A stretch of DNA of 64,000 nucleotides from Cristatella mucedo. Its lineage: Eukaryota > Bryozoa > Phylactolaemata > Cristatellidae. Positions 57,501-64,000 of the stretch are shown here, in pieces; positions within the stretch are counted from its first letter, which is position 1; each line of letters begins with the position of its first letter. Location: assembly GCA_009760855.2 (NCBI GenBank), contig WPIO01000021.1, positions 2,954,001 through 3,018,000 of the forward strand, written 5' to 3'. Position numbers and translations under genes: made by a program. The notes under the pieces are model-generated. The model did not search any database. It was not told where the DNA came from and saw nothing but the letters and a program-made list of their open reading frames with translations.

Positions 57501-60500
57501 CGAAAGAGACTCAACCGACTGCTACGGTTCACCGCCCTTGCACTATCTGCCGAACCCTTGGCGACAGCTCAGTCCTAACAGAATCGCCGCTGCACGACGA
57601 GAGATCGAGGCACCAAAGGGCACTAGCTGCAGGGCTAGCGGGCTTCTCTAGCGCCTGAAGCATGTTGCTGCAGGCAAGGCAAAATGTGAAACCTAATATG
57701 GCCTCATCCTACCATTCGCCGACAGCCATTCATTGACAACGGCAGGGCCAAGTGCGAGGCGATGAAAATCGACTTCCTTAAAGGCAAAAGCACAGTCAAA
57801 CGCCAGCAGCGATCGAAAAGAAGCCTGCCAAGCTCGGGTCGCAGGGTCGGGCGGCACTCACGGTGCGAACTGCTTCGTTGACGAGCATCAGCGGCTGCTT
57901 GGGTTGGGTGGTGGCCACAGGCGCCAGGGCGGCGGCAGCCAGCCAATCGCCAAAAGAGTCTGTGAGCAGCTGCAGGCACGACTGCACGTCCACGCTGCTG
58001 CTGCTCCGGCTGCTGCTAGGGCCCCGCGGAGAAGAGTCCGCCGGGGCCTGCTTCTCAGATAGTTCTGTTTCGGACTTCTCCATGACAACGACAGGCAGCA
58101 ATGATGAAGATGCTAGCTCCTAATGCAAAGAAAAGACGAAACCCGGTGTTCCAGTGGCTTTCGCGTGCGATGGCGGCGAAGAAGATCGACGTTAAATCCA
58201 GACTCGAGGCGTCGAGGCAGCACAGCTAGCTGCTTCGTGGGTGGCAGCAGGCATCCTTGAGGAAGCGGGTGTGCACAAGTAATTGGAGATGGTGCACTTC
58301 TGGACATCCGACATGCAGTCTCTGCTGGCTTCGACTGACAGGCATGAGAGAGGCATGGCTAACTGGAGCGGCTAAAGCAGCAGCATACTGCTGCTTGCCT
58401 ACCCTTCGCTGCTTTCTTTCTGAATCGCATAACAATAATAATAATAATGCACTTGATAAAGTGCCCTCAGAGAACCAATCTCTTTCTAGGCACTTCACAT
58501 TTGCTGCAAAGGGAAGCGTGATTGAATGGTGAGTAACATCATGCTTGATAAACATGTATAACATGGTTAGGGGTGACATGCACAGGGTCAGCATGCAAAT
58601 GTGGTTAGAGGCAGCATGCACAGTGTCAGCATGCATAAGCACATGAAGGACGAATCAAAGGGACACACTAAATGCTGTCCTATATAGGTGTGTCTTAAAG
58701 TTCTTTTTAAACGTGGTCAAGTCAGGGAATGTTCTGACACAAGTCAGGAGGGAGTTCCAGGCCTTGGGAGCATACAAACTAAATTTATGGTCTCCAAAGG
58801 ATTTGAGGTTTGTACGAGGTATTGGTAAACTGTTGGATTCCGAAAAGCAGGTGGTACGATGCTTGGCTTGGTGTGGGAGTATATCTGAGAGATAGGCTGG
58901 AGCCACAGAATGAAGTGACCTAAAAGTGAGCGACAAAACAGTTTTCTCAACGGAAATGGATTATTTCAAGTTATTCACTGCACTAGTCACAAAAGCAAAG
59001 TTTGTAGGAGAGAATGAACGTTTTCTATAGCGGTTTGGTACAAGCAATTGAGAAATAACACTCACTACCCAGGAACAAATATTGGGTTACATAGCGCTAT
59101 TATCATTATGCTTGAACACACATCAGCAAAGCGTCCTTTGACGGCCACAGGATGATGCAGGTCAGCCACCTTCTCACCGAGTCCGACCTTCCCCATTCAT
59201 CTTCCCTCCCTTTAGGCTCCACTAATTGGCAAACAGCAGAGTAGGAGTGGGTGCAAGGGGCACGGGGGGGGGGGGGGGGGCGGGTAGGATGGCCCTATGG
59301 GCTAAGCGGCTGTGCTCTCTCACCAGGTCTCCTGCCGAGACGCTGCCGTCATTGTCACCGTTGCTGTCGGCAGTCTTGGCAGAAGGATCTGGCAGACACC
59401 AGTTGCTAGCGTAATCGTCACAGCATAGGATGTCGGCTCTGAGCTGCAACTCGATTAGCTTGTGCATCCTCTGCAACTTCATACCATTCCTGTAAAAGAG
59501 AAGGAGGATCCAGCTGCCATTCTACAGCAGCTAGTCTGGCCGTACGAAATTCGTATGACGACCATAATTTGTTCGTCTAGTGCCATCAGAGAGCCAAATC
59601 TCTATCCAAGTGCTTTACAACTCACTGCAAGAGAAGCAATAACCAGGGGTTTATGACAAGCGCGGTCATATGCTGTGATAAAGTATGCTAAAGCACAAGA
59701 AGACACTCAGAAGAGTAAAAGGTAAGTAGGACCCATGGTTAGTAGCATGCACTGAATCATGTGCAAGTACACATGCAAAGCATGCAAAGCAACTACAAAG
59801 ACAAGTTCGCTGAGCAGCAGGGAAAGCTGAGCGCATCTTTGGCTGATACTTGAATGATGTAAAATAATTGCAGGTGGGGACTGTAGGAAGAGGCAAGACG
59901 AACTTAGGGCCATATCACCAAAAAGTTTCAATCAAGTGCGATGAGCGATGAGACAACTGGAAGCCAAAGAGCTGGTAAGTGGTGCGAGAGCACGTGACTG
60001 AAAGAGCAAGCAGGTCGATGTGTAGGCTGTTGAAAGCAAGTGAAACGACCAGCGAGTCAAAGAGAAAAGCTTGAAGTCGATTCTATGCTTGATAATCTTG
60101 AGGCTATTGTACTCTTGTCTAAGCAGGACCTGATTTCGGCAATGGTCCTGAGCTGACAGAGGCTGACTTGACAGTGGAGGCAATGGCTCATCCAATGCCA
60201 AGTCGTTTTGGAACAGCATGACCACATTACAGGCAAACACTGCTGGCACTAGGTTTCTCAAAAACTTTTAGGTTGGTCTTCTCATTGTTAACCTTCGTCG
60301 TTGGTAGCCATACCAATGCAAACGTCGTCGATGCAGGCTGCAAGAAAATTTTAGGTGCATTGGATGCAGAGTGAGGCTTACACGGGTCGAAGGATACAGC
60401 TCACAGTCACAGCATAGAAATGAAAGCCAAGATTGTGTGTCTCTAGCGATGACATCGGTCAGAGGGAGAGTATAGGTACCACAAAAAAGTGGGCCCAAGC

Positions 60501-62121
60501 CAAATCCTGAGGTAGCTCATACTTAAACAACTCCCCGGATAACTGGCAGCCATTCACATCTACAATCTGACTTCTCTCACTGCAGCAGGACCTTGCCCAG
60601 TACCACTGATATATTGGCATGTCGAGAGGCACTCTAGAATGATCAGGTGTTCAATTGTTTTAAACGCAACAAAGTGATCTTGGAGAACTATCAGAGAGGC
60701 TCTAACCAGTTAAATATTTGTAAAAGAAACAAGGCAGGCCAGTTTCTCAGAAATGGATAGCAATAAATTCCAATTGAAACTTATTAGCAAGATCCGACGA
60801 ACTGATGTAATCATATAGCTGCAGGGCCACTAGTCACTCAAGTTTCTTGATAAGAATGACAAAAAGAAGGCCGGACGAAAGTCACCTAGGTTCTCTTGAT
60901 CTAGTGCCGGCTTTCGAACGATTGGCCTGACAACAGCCATTTTCAGAGGGAAGGAAATTCACCAGTTACCATGGATGCATTTAATGTTATTTATGATCTC
61001 ACGATTAACAGGTCTACACGCCTTATGAGGAGAACTGTTAAGACTCAGTCTAAAGGACTAGTGGTCTTTTTAGCCATGGCAAATTAAGCGAGGAGGTTAT
61101 TGGCGTGCGTGTTCGTTGGTGGTTAAAAAAAACATACGTTGACTATTTATTACGCCACCGTAGGAGTGAGAAGAAGAGGTCTGATCAAGCTGAAAGGAAG
61201 GCAGAGAAGGTGCACCTGCTAAGCCCAAGCAGCAGGAAGGAAGTGTTATGTATGCCACGACAAAATAGAGGTGAGTTTGACTTCGAGTGGGATTGACCGC
61301 ACAGCTGGCAAACAATTGGCTAGCCAACGGTTGCAATGAGTTTAAAAGAGAAGAGCATGAGTGAGGAGAGAGCAGACGAGTGGAGCAACGAGTGATTGCA
61401 GTCTGGCAGCCACAGGGAACGAGTCTCTCATCTCTTCTTTCTGACAGGAGGAGAATTTGAAGAAACGTCCTGCTTAAGCACAACCGTGAGCATTTGATAA
61501 GATGGTGAATAGTGGACATTGACCATGTGAGGTTGCAGTCTGGCAGAGATGACAGCAAGGAGATGTACAGCAAACCTAAAGAACCAAATCTCTTTCTATG
61601 CATTCACACATGATGGATGGTAGGAAGATTGCAGAGAAAGAGTACTGGCTCGATCTGGCTGGGGCTGTGGCCTCGTGCAGGCCATAGGCTCGAGTGCAAG
61701 ACACTTCACTCCTCATGCACCTCAGTCTTTTGTTGCCAGAATTGGTGCCACACACAGGTGTTTTTAACAACTGCTGCAGCAGCAGCAGCAGAAGCAGCAG
61801 CAGCAGCTATCTGCCTTCTCTGTGCTATAGTAGGTTAAACGAACGAAAGGTTTCGCTCAAATGCAATGGCAGCTCATACACAGTATCCATAAATGCCAGC
61901 CGCTTTCTGAGTGTTGCAGGTCCTAGGAAATGAGCAAGGGTGGCCGTCGACGGCAGGCCACTGCCCCCTGGAGCATTGAAGCTGCGAGCAGTCCATGGCC
62001 ACATCGATTGCTGCTGCTGCTGCACTGCCAGTGAGGGTGCAGCGGTTCGCATGAGCAAGCCGATGATGGCCCTCAGGGCCACCACTGCCAGCATGGTTTG
62101 CTCCATTGCTTCGGCAGACTC
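45393..62121 (-). CDS. HTT: Huntingtin, C-terminal part (eleven exons, 5' end outside window)
   Basis: Eleven minus-strand exons join in phase to 689 codons (688 residues and TAG), matching the end of animal huntingtin, a scaffold of about 3100 residues made of HEAT repeats that acts in vesicle transport and autophagy with HAP40. Exons run 62121-61880, 59489-59324, 58119-57862, 57340-57167, 55486-55299, 51159-51045, 48593-48445, 48003-47936, 47492-47366, 46240-46078 and 45809-45393. Landmark matches are [65 protein letters not shown] and the closing [13 protein letters not shown] plus ACFFVSAS. The piece is the C-HEAT domain. All introns are GT-AG except the one after 47936, which uses GC. 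The weakest exons are the first two, where similarity to known huntingtins is low and phase is the main support. Upstream exons lie beyond 64000. Confidence 0.92.
46078..46240 (-). CDS. HTT: HTT exon (IRKGYPHEA...VVFK)
   Basis: 163 bases. The acceptor TTTCAG precedes GATCCGG; the first base completes Arg of VLFDR. It encodes [20 protein letters not shown]. Donor GTTAGC in phase 0. Confidence 0.95.
46454..46624. mobile_element. hAT-type MITE resembling SPIN/URR1, HTT intron
   Basis: A 171-base element with imperfect terminal inverted repeats: left CAGCGGCTCTCAACC, right end complement CAGTGGTTCTCAACC (13 of 15 match). Inside are GGGGGTCGAACGACCCTTTC, CAGGGGTCGCCTAAGACCAT and, near the right end, TTGGGGGTCGCCACAACATG. 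From memory these are close to the SPIN and rodent URR1 non-autonomous hAT elements. It is flanked by CTCTAAAT (46446-46453) and CTCTAGAT (46625-46632), an 8-base duplication with one mismatch, the second copy matching the nTCTAGAn preference of these hAT elements. It has no coding capacity, so mobilisation would need a transposase supplied elsewhere. It lies in the intron between the 47366-47492 and 46078-46240 exons. Confidence 0.88.
47366..47492 (-). CDS. HTT: HTT exon (SQPAQPGD...VLFDR)
   Basis: 127 bases, preceded by CCGTGCAG. It encodes a variable linker, then [18 protein letters not shown]. The donor GTTGGT leaves AG, completed to Arg by the next exon. Confidence 0.92.
47936..48003 (-). 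CDS. HTT: HTT exon with GC donor
   Basis: 68 bases (1 + 22 codons + 1). It encodes [20 protein letters not shown] and YS, aligned with the HSPHRAMAALGL region of vertebrate huntingtin. Acceptor TTTGTTGCAG. The donor is GCAAGT, the usual form of a GC-AG intron. Confidence 0.9.
48445..48593 (-). CDS. HTT: HTT exon (VAVKKMN...SACDR)
   Basis: 149 bases, phase 0 start after CTTTCTAAG. It encodes [20 protein letters not shown] and [15 protein letters not shown]. Donor GTGAAA. Confidence 0.92.
48797..48960 (+). mobile_element. SINE-1 copy, antisense in HTT intron
   Basis: Box A TGGCACACTAGG at 48801-48812 and a perfect box B GGGTTCGAATCC at 48852-48863. The body runs to CTGTTAAATCAGCTAG. Best preserved SINE-1 copy in the window. 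Confidence 0.78.
49000..51044. other. HTT intron, nothing certain
   Basis: No HTT exon fits here. On the plus strand, 50205-50657 is open for 150 codons apart from one TGA at 50424, without recognisable similarity. Confidence 0.35.
51045..51159 (-). CDS. HTT: HTT exon (PIIFSED...RSQAIE)
   Basis: 115 bases (1 + 38 codons), missed by simple open-frame lists because it is short. It encodes [20 protein letters not shown], aligned with the CATAFYLIENYP block of vertebrate huntingtin. Acceptor GCTTTTAG, donor GTAAGT. Confidence 0.93.
51257..52150 (-). mobile_element. Older LINE-A copy in HTT intron
   Basis: The 3' end complement is at 51257-51320 (CTCTCGGAGAACTAAATTCC). An open but substituted coding segment at 52085-51618 still shows [15 protein letters not shown] and [20 protein letters not shown]. 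It is clearly more diverged than the copy upstream of it, which starts within a base or two of its 5' break. Confidence 0.8.
52152..53070 (-). mobile_element. Young LINE-A copy with open C-terminal ORF, HTT intron
   Basis: The minus-strand open frame 53067-52387 (226 codons) covers [20 protein letters not shown] through [14 protein letters not shown] to the frame end. The 3' UTR, hairpin (52180-52215) and (AAT)n (52153-52172) follow. Almost identical in protein to the copy at 1794-2264. It sits head to tail with the older copy at 51257. Confidence 0.87.
53324..54365 (-). mobile_element. Internally deleted LINE: endonuclease part
   Basis: The minus strand from about 54345 reads the start of an APE-type endonuclease ([14 protein letters not shown]; the metal-binding Glu of the ETW motif is kept as LIEIWLK). 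Further on, 54116-53694 covers [20 protein letters not shown] and the [11 protein letters not shown] block. The GDFN motif reads GWFN, so a catalytic Asp is lost. At 53683-53400 the linker ([12 protein letters not shown]) jumps straight to YTLSLADVI of the reverse transcriptase palm, so most of the polymerase domain is deleted. Frameshifts are also present. Confidence 0.78.
54374..54520. repeat. (CT)n microsatellite
   Basis: CTCTGTCT units followed by about 40 pure CT units, next to the 5' end of the LINE endonuclease fragment. Confidence 0.97.
54870..54952 (+). mobile_element. LINE-A 3' tail fragment
   Basis: GTAAAGTGCCTAGAGAGTAA, TTCTCTGAGGGCACTATTCA and an ATTATTATCATTATTAT tail. Only the terminal hairpin is left; the one plus-strand (antisense) LINE piece in the visible HTT introns. 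Confidence 0.65.
55299..55486 (-). CDS. HTT: HTT exon (DGAGKERL...LDALDR)
   Basis: 188 bases, phase 0 start after GGTGCAG. It encodes [20 protein letters not shown] and [20 protein letters not shown], aligned with the LPSRVGALHGVLYVLE region of vertebrates. Donor GTAACC leaves AG. Confidence 0.94.
55945..56097. repeat. 17-bp minisatellite in HTT intron
   Basis: Nine copies of CAGCCTCGGTCCACGGG with few substitutions (ACGGG, AAGGG, ACGAG variants). The unit lacks stops in most frames and 17 is not a multiple of three, so overlapping open frames arise on both strands; these are not genes. Confidence 0.95.
57167..57340 (-). CDS. HTT: HTT exon (LTILSDLF...SSSKL)
   Basis: 58 codons, phase 0 both ends. 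It encodes [20 protein letters not shown] and [20 protein letters not shown], matching the SDLFTERNQFELMY and SEDEILAQYLV regions. Acceptor TCATTGCAG, donor GTAGGT. Confidence 0.95.
57862..58119 (-). CDS. HTT: HTT exon (ELASSSL...NEAVRT)
   Basis: 86 codons, phase 0. A Ser/Pro-rich acidic linker is followed by [20 protein letters not shown] and [10 protein letters not shown], aligned with VDIHSC and ISEVVRS of vertebrates. Acceptor TTGCATTAG, donor GTGAGT. Confidence 0.92.
58433..58945 (-). mobile_element. LINE-A 3' fragment in HTT intron
   Basis: An (AAT)n tract at 58433-58448, hairpin and 3' UTR complement, then the minus-strand open frame 58936-58655 with [20 protein letters not shown] and [11 protein letters not shown]. 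5'-truncated. Confidence 0.83.
59264..59280. repeat. Poly-G run
   Basis: Seventeen G residues, 44 bases from an HTT donor site. Confidence 0.95.
59324..59489 (-). CDS. HTT: HTT exon (NGMKLQRM...SAGDL)
   Basis: 166 bases (1 + 55 codons). It encodes [20 protein letters not shown] and an acidic, variable tail. Acceptor CTTTTACAG, donor GTGAGA. Position and phase fit between the exons on either side, and the helix aligns loosely with the RGIVEQEIQAM region of vertebrates. Confidence 0.78.
59575..61045 (-). mobile_element. Old variant LINE-A with RT remnant, HTT intron
   Basis: The variant 3' tail complement (AGTGCCATCAGAGAGCCAAA) is at 59579. Degenerate RT palm sequence at 60498-60268 reads [16 protein letters not shown], and the FYADD box is destroyed. 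The N-terminal RT segment at about 60960-60820 reads [20 protein letters not shown] and then GDFRP. It is the longest LINE remnant here but riddled with stops. Confidence 0.7.
61771..61808. repeat. CAG/CTG trinucleotide repeat in HTT intron
   Basis: CTGCTG then about ten CAG units with one GAA interruption (plus strand). It lies in the HTT intron, 72 bases beyond the donor of the 61880-62121 exon, and is not the N-terminal polyglutamine tract. Confidence 0.9.
61880..62121 (-). CDS. HTT: HTT exon (ESAEAMEQ...FMDTV), most 5' exon visible
   Basis: 242 bases, phase 0 start after CTCTTTTTCAG. It encodes [20 protein letters not shown], aligned with the INVLAVQAITSLVLSAM region, then a run of five glutamines (CAG x4, CAA), and [13 protein letters not shown]. 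The donor is placed at GTATGA because it gives the phase needed by the next exon; this end is less certain than the start. Confidence 0.8.
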
Positions 62122-62209
62122 CTGAAAAAGAGAAGGATCCCACACGTCCAGCACATTACCTGCTGCAGTACCATGGCAGTGGCAACGATATAATCTATGT
62201 GGGTATAAT

Positions 62210-62645
62210 CTATCAGACTATGTGGGTCTTACACAGGAGAGTTTTCTATAGCGCACTCACAGCTTAAGCGATTTTCGGTACACATTCGGTAGCCAAAAAA
62301 CTTCATCTCACGCAATAAAGAGAAAGTGAATAATATACATGAGTCAGGAAAGCAGTTGAGGTAGTGAGTAGCATGGAAGTAGCAGGTCAGGACGGCTGAA
62401 AATGACTTGAAATAGTCGGCAACAGGTGAGTAGTTATCGTTGCATAAGAGTTGGCGGAACTGAGCTCTTCAGTCTAGGACCTGCAGAGCTAAAGCTTCTG
62501 TCGCTAACAGTCTTTAAGCAGAGAAAGGGAACAGCTAATTGATTGTCCATACAGGACCTGAGGGCACGAGAAGGCTGAAACTGGTGCAGCAGTTCAGCTA
62601 GGTATGAAGCAGCCAAGCCTTGGCAGGCCGTATGGGTCAGGGTAA
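62210..62645 (-). mobile_element. LINE-B copy, 3' half (split by LINE-A)
   Basis: The 3' UTR (GAGAGTTTTCTATAGCGCAC, plus-strand reading) and the C-terminal coding remnant at 62616-62434 (ASYLAELLHQFQPSRALRSC). It continues at 63631-64000 beyond the inserted LINE-A. Confidence 0.85.
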
Positions 62646-63625
62646 TAATAATAATAATAATATTGCACTTGATAAAGCGCCCTCAGAGAACTTAATCTCT
62701 TTCTAGGCGTTTTACATCTGCTGCAAAGTGATATGCAATCGAATAGTAAGTAAAATCATGCTTGAAAAACAAACAAAATGAATAATATGGTTAGGGGTGA
62801 CATGCACAGGGTCAGCATGCAAATGTGGTTAGTGGCAGCATGCACAGTGTCAGCACGCATAAGCACATCAAGGACGAATCACAGGGACCCACTAAATGCT
62901 GTCCTAAATAGGTTGTTTTTAAGTTCCTTTTAAATGTGGTCAGGTCAGGGGATGTTCTGACGCAGGTCGGGAGGCAGTTCCAGGCTTTGGGAGCATGCGA
63001 ACTAAATGCACGGTCTCCAAAGGATTTAAGGTTTGCACGAGGTATTTCTAGACTGTTGGATTCCAAAAAGCGGGTGGTACGATGCTTGGCCTGATGGGGT
63101 AGTATATCTGAAAGATAGGCTGGAGCCATAGAATGAAGAGACCTAAAGGTGAGCGACAAAACCTTGAAGTCAATCCGTTGCCTCACTGGTAGCCAGTGCA
63201 GGTCGGCGAGAAGTGGAGTAATGTGGCAACTGCAACGCTCACGACAGACAAGCCTAGCTGCAGAGTTTTGCACCAGCTGCAATCGCCTGATCGCACATGC
63301 TGGTAGGCCAGTAAGCAGTGAGTTGCAGAAGTCGAGACAGGATGTCACGAATGCATGGACCAACTTGGACGCGGTAGCCTTATCTAAACAGGCCCTAATT
63401 TTAGCAATGTTATGAAGTTGAAAATAGGCAGCTTTGACTGTGGAACTAATGTGGTCGTCTAACGAGAGGTCGCTTTGGAATATGACACCTAGATTTCGAG
63501 CTGATTCAGCTGGAGATATGCTGGGAGAGCCAATTTTGAAAGTCAGCCTTTCCAATCTCTGAATCACACTGGGTTTGCCCATAACTAGTAAGTTAGTTTT
63601 ATCATCGTTTAGTTTTAGAAAATTT
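62646..63625 (-). mobile_element. Young LINE-A inserted in LINE-B
   Basis: The minus-strand open frame 63582-62812 (256 codons) starts MGKPSVIQRLERLTFKIGSP, includes [20 protein letters not shown] and runs through the C-terminal domain. The 3' UTR, hairpin and (AAT)n (62643-62663) follow. GGGTAA flanks both ends (62640-62645 and 63626-63631), a likely target site duplication. The open frame is the longest LINE-A frame in the window. Confidence 0.9.
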
Positions 63626-63630
63626 GGGTA

Positions 63631-64000
63631 AGAACTTCGCTCTGTATCTGTTGATCAATCGACAGCCATCCTAGCTCTTTTAGCAAAGGAGACACAAGGT
63701 CAAACCTCTGGGATTTGAAAAACTAGCCTTGCAGCCATATTCATAGCCAGTTGCAGTGGCCTAGTGGCTTTTTCTGGTGGCTCAGCCAATATGGAATTAC
63801 AATAATCTAGCCAAGACAGAACTAAGGAGATAGTTAAATTTTTTGCAAGCCACCGTGGAAGACAGTTCCTAATCTTGGATAGAGAGCAGACGTGATGGGT
63901 AGCTGTGGAAGCAGTCTTCTTAACGAAGCTTACAAAATTTGAGCAGCTGTCTAAGACGACACCTAAATTCTGAGCACATGGTGATGATGACACAACAGCG
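63631..64000 (-). mobile_element. LINE-B copy, 5' half (runs off window)
   Basis: The minus-strand frame 63993-63700 encodes AQNLGVVLDS, LPRWLAKNLTISLVLSWLDY and LQLAMNMAARLV. It aligns with the region just upstream of the 62434-62616 part, so both halves were one copy. Confidence 0.85.

Noticed and set aside
61771-61808. CAG repeat as the huntingtin polyglutamine tract
   Set aside because: It is intronic, at the C-terminal end of the gene, and reads CTG on the gene strand.

Overview
The window is animal nuclear DNA, almost certainly from an invertebrate. Genes are split by GT-AG introns, coding DNA is a few percent of the sequence, and the rest is dense with retrotransposon debris and long dinucleotide microsatellites. 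I cannot fix the phylum; a lophotrochozoan or flatworm-like genome would fit, but that is inference.

Three conserved protein genes can be assembled exon by exon with matching splice phases. EEF1D (eEF1B-delta, + strand, 15373-19692) has six exons and 265 codons. LDAH (lipid droplet-associated hydrolase, + strand, 27062-37987) has three exons and 349 codons with an intact Ser-Asp-His triad. The 3' part of HTT (huntingtin, - strand, 62121 down to 45393) shows eleven exons and 688 codons ending at the natural C-terminus; the gene runs off the right edge. The three genes have unrelated jobs (translation factor recycling, lipid droplet hydrolysis, large HEAT-repeat scaffold), and nothing suggests co-regulation.

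Layout: 1-15300 is gene-free, with LINE and SINE fragments, a (CA)n/(CT)n tract and an AT-rich stretch at 8.5-10.4 kb. EEF1D follows, its 2.4 kb intron 2 filled with old LINE pieces. 19.7-27 kb is repeat-bearing intergenic DNA. LDAH lies behind a CpG-rich 5' region, and its two large introns hold nested LINE and SINE insertions. 38-45.4 kb is intergenic with minisatellites. HTT fills 45.4-62.1 kb, its introns crowded with same-sense LINE fragments, a 17-bp minisatellite and a short hAT element. The right edge is an older LINE split by a younger one.

The repeats form a system. Two related non-LTR retrotransposon families (called LINE-A and LINE-B here) have APE endonuclease and FYADD-type reverse transcriptase remnants. 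LINE-A ends in a short hairpin plus (ATT)n. Two tRNA-derived SINE families (SINE-1 and SINE-2) are present, and SINE-2 carries the LINE-A 3' hairpin, so LINE-A probably mobilises it. The most striking single element is a 171-bp hAT MITE in an HTT intron (46454-46624) that strongly resembles the SPIN/URR1 family known for horizontal transfer among animals.
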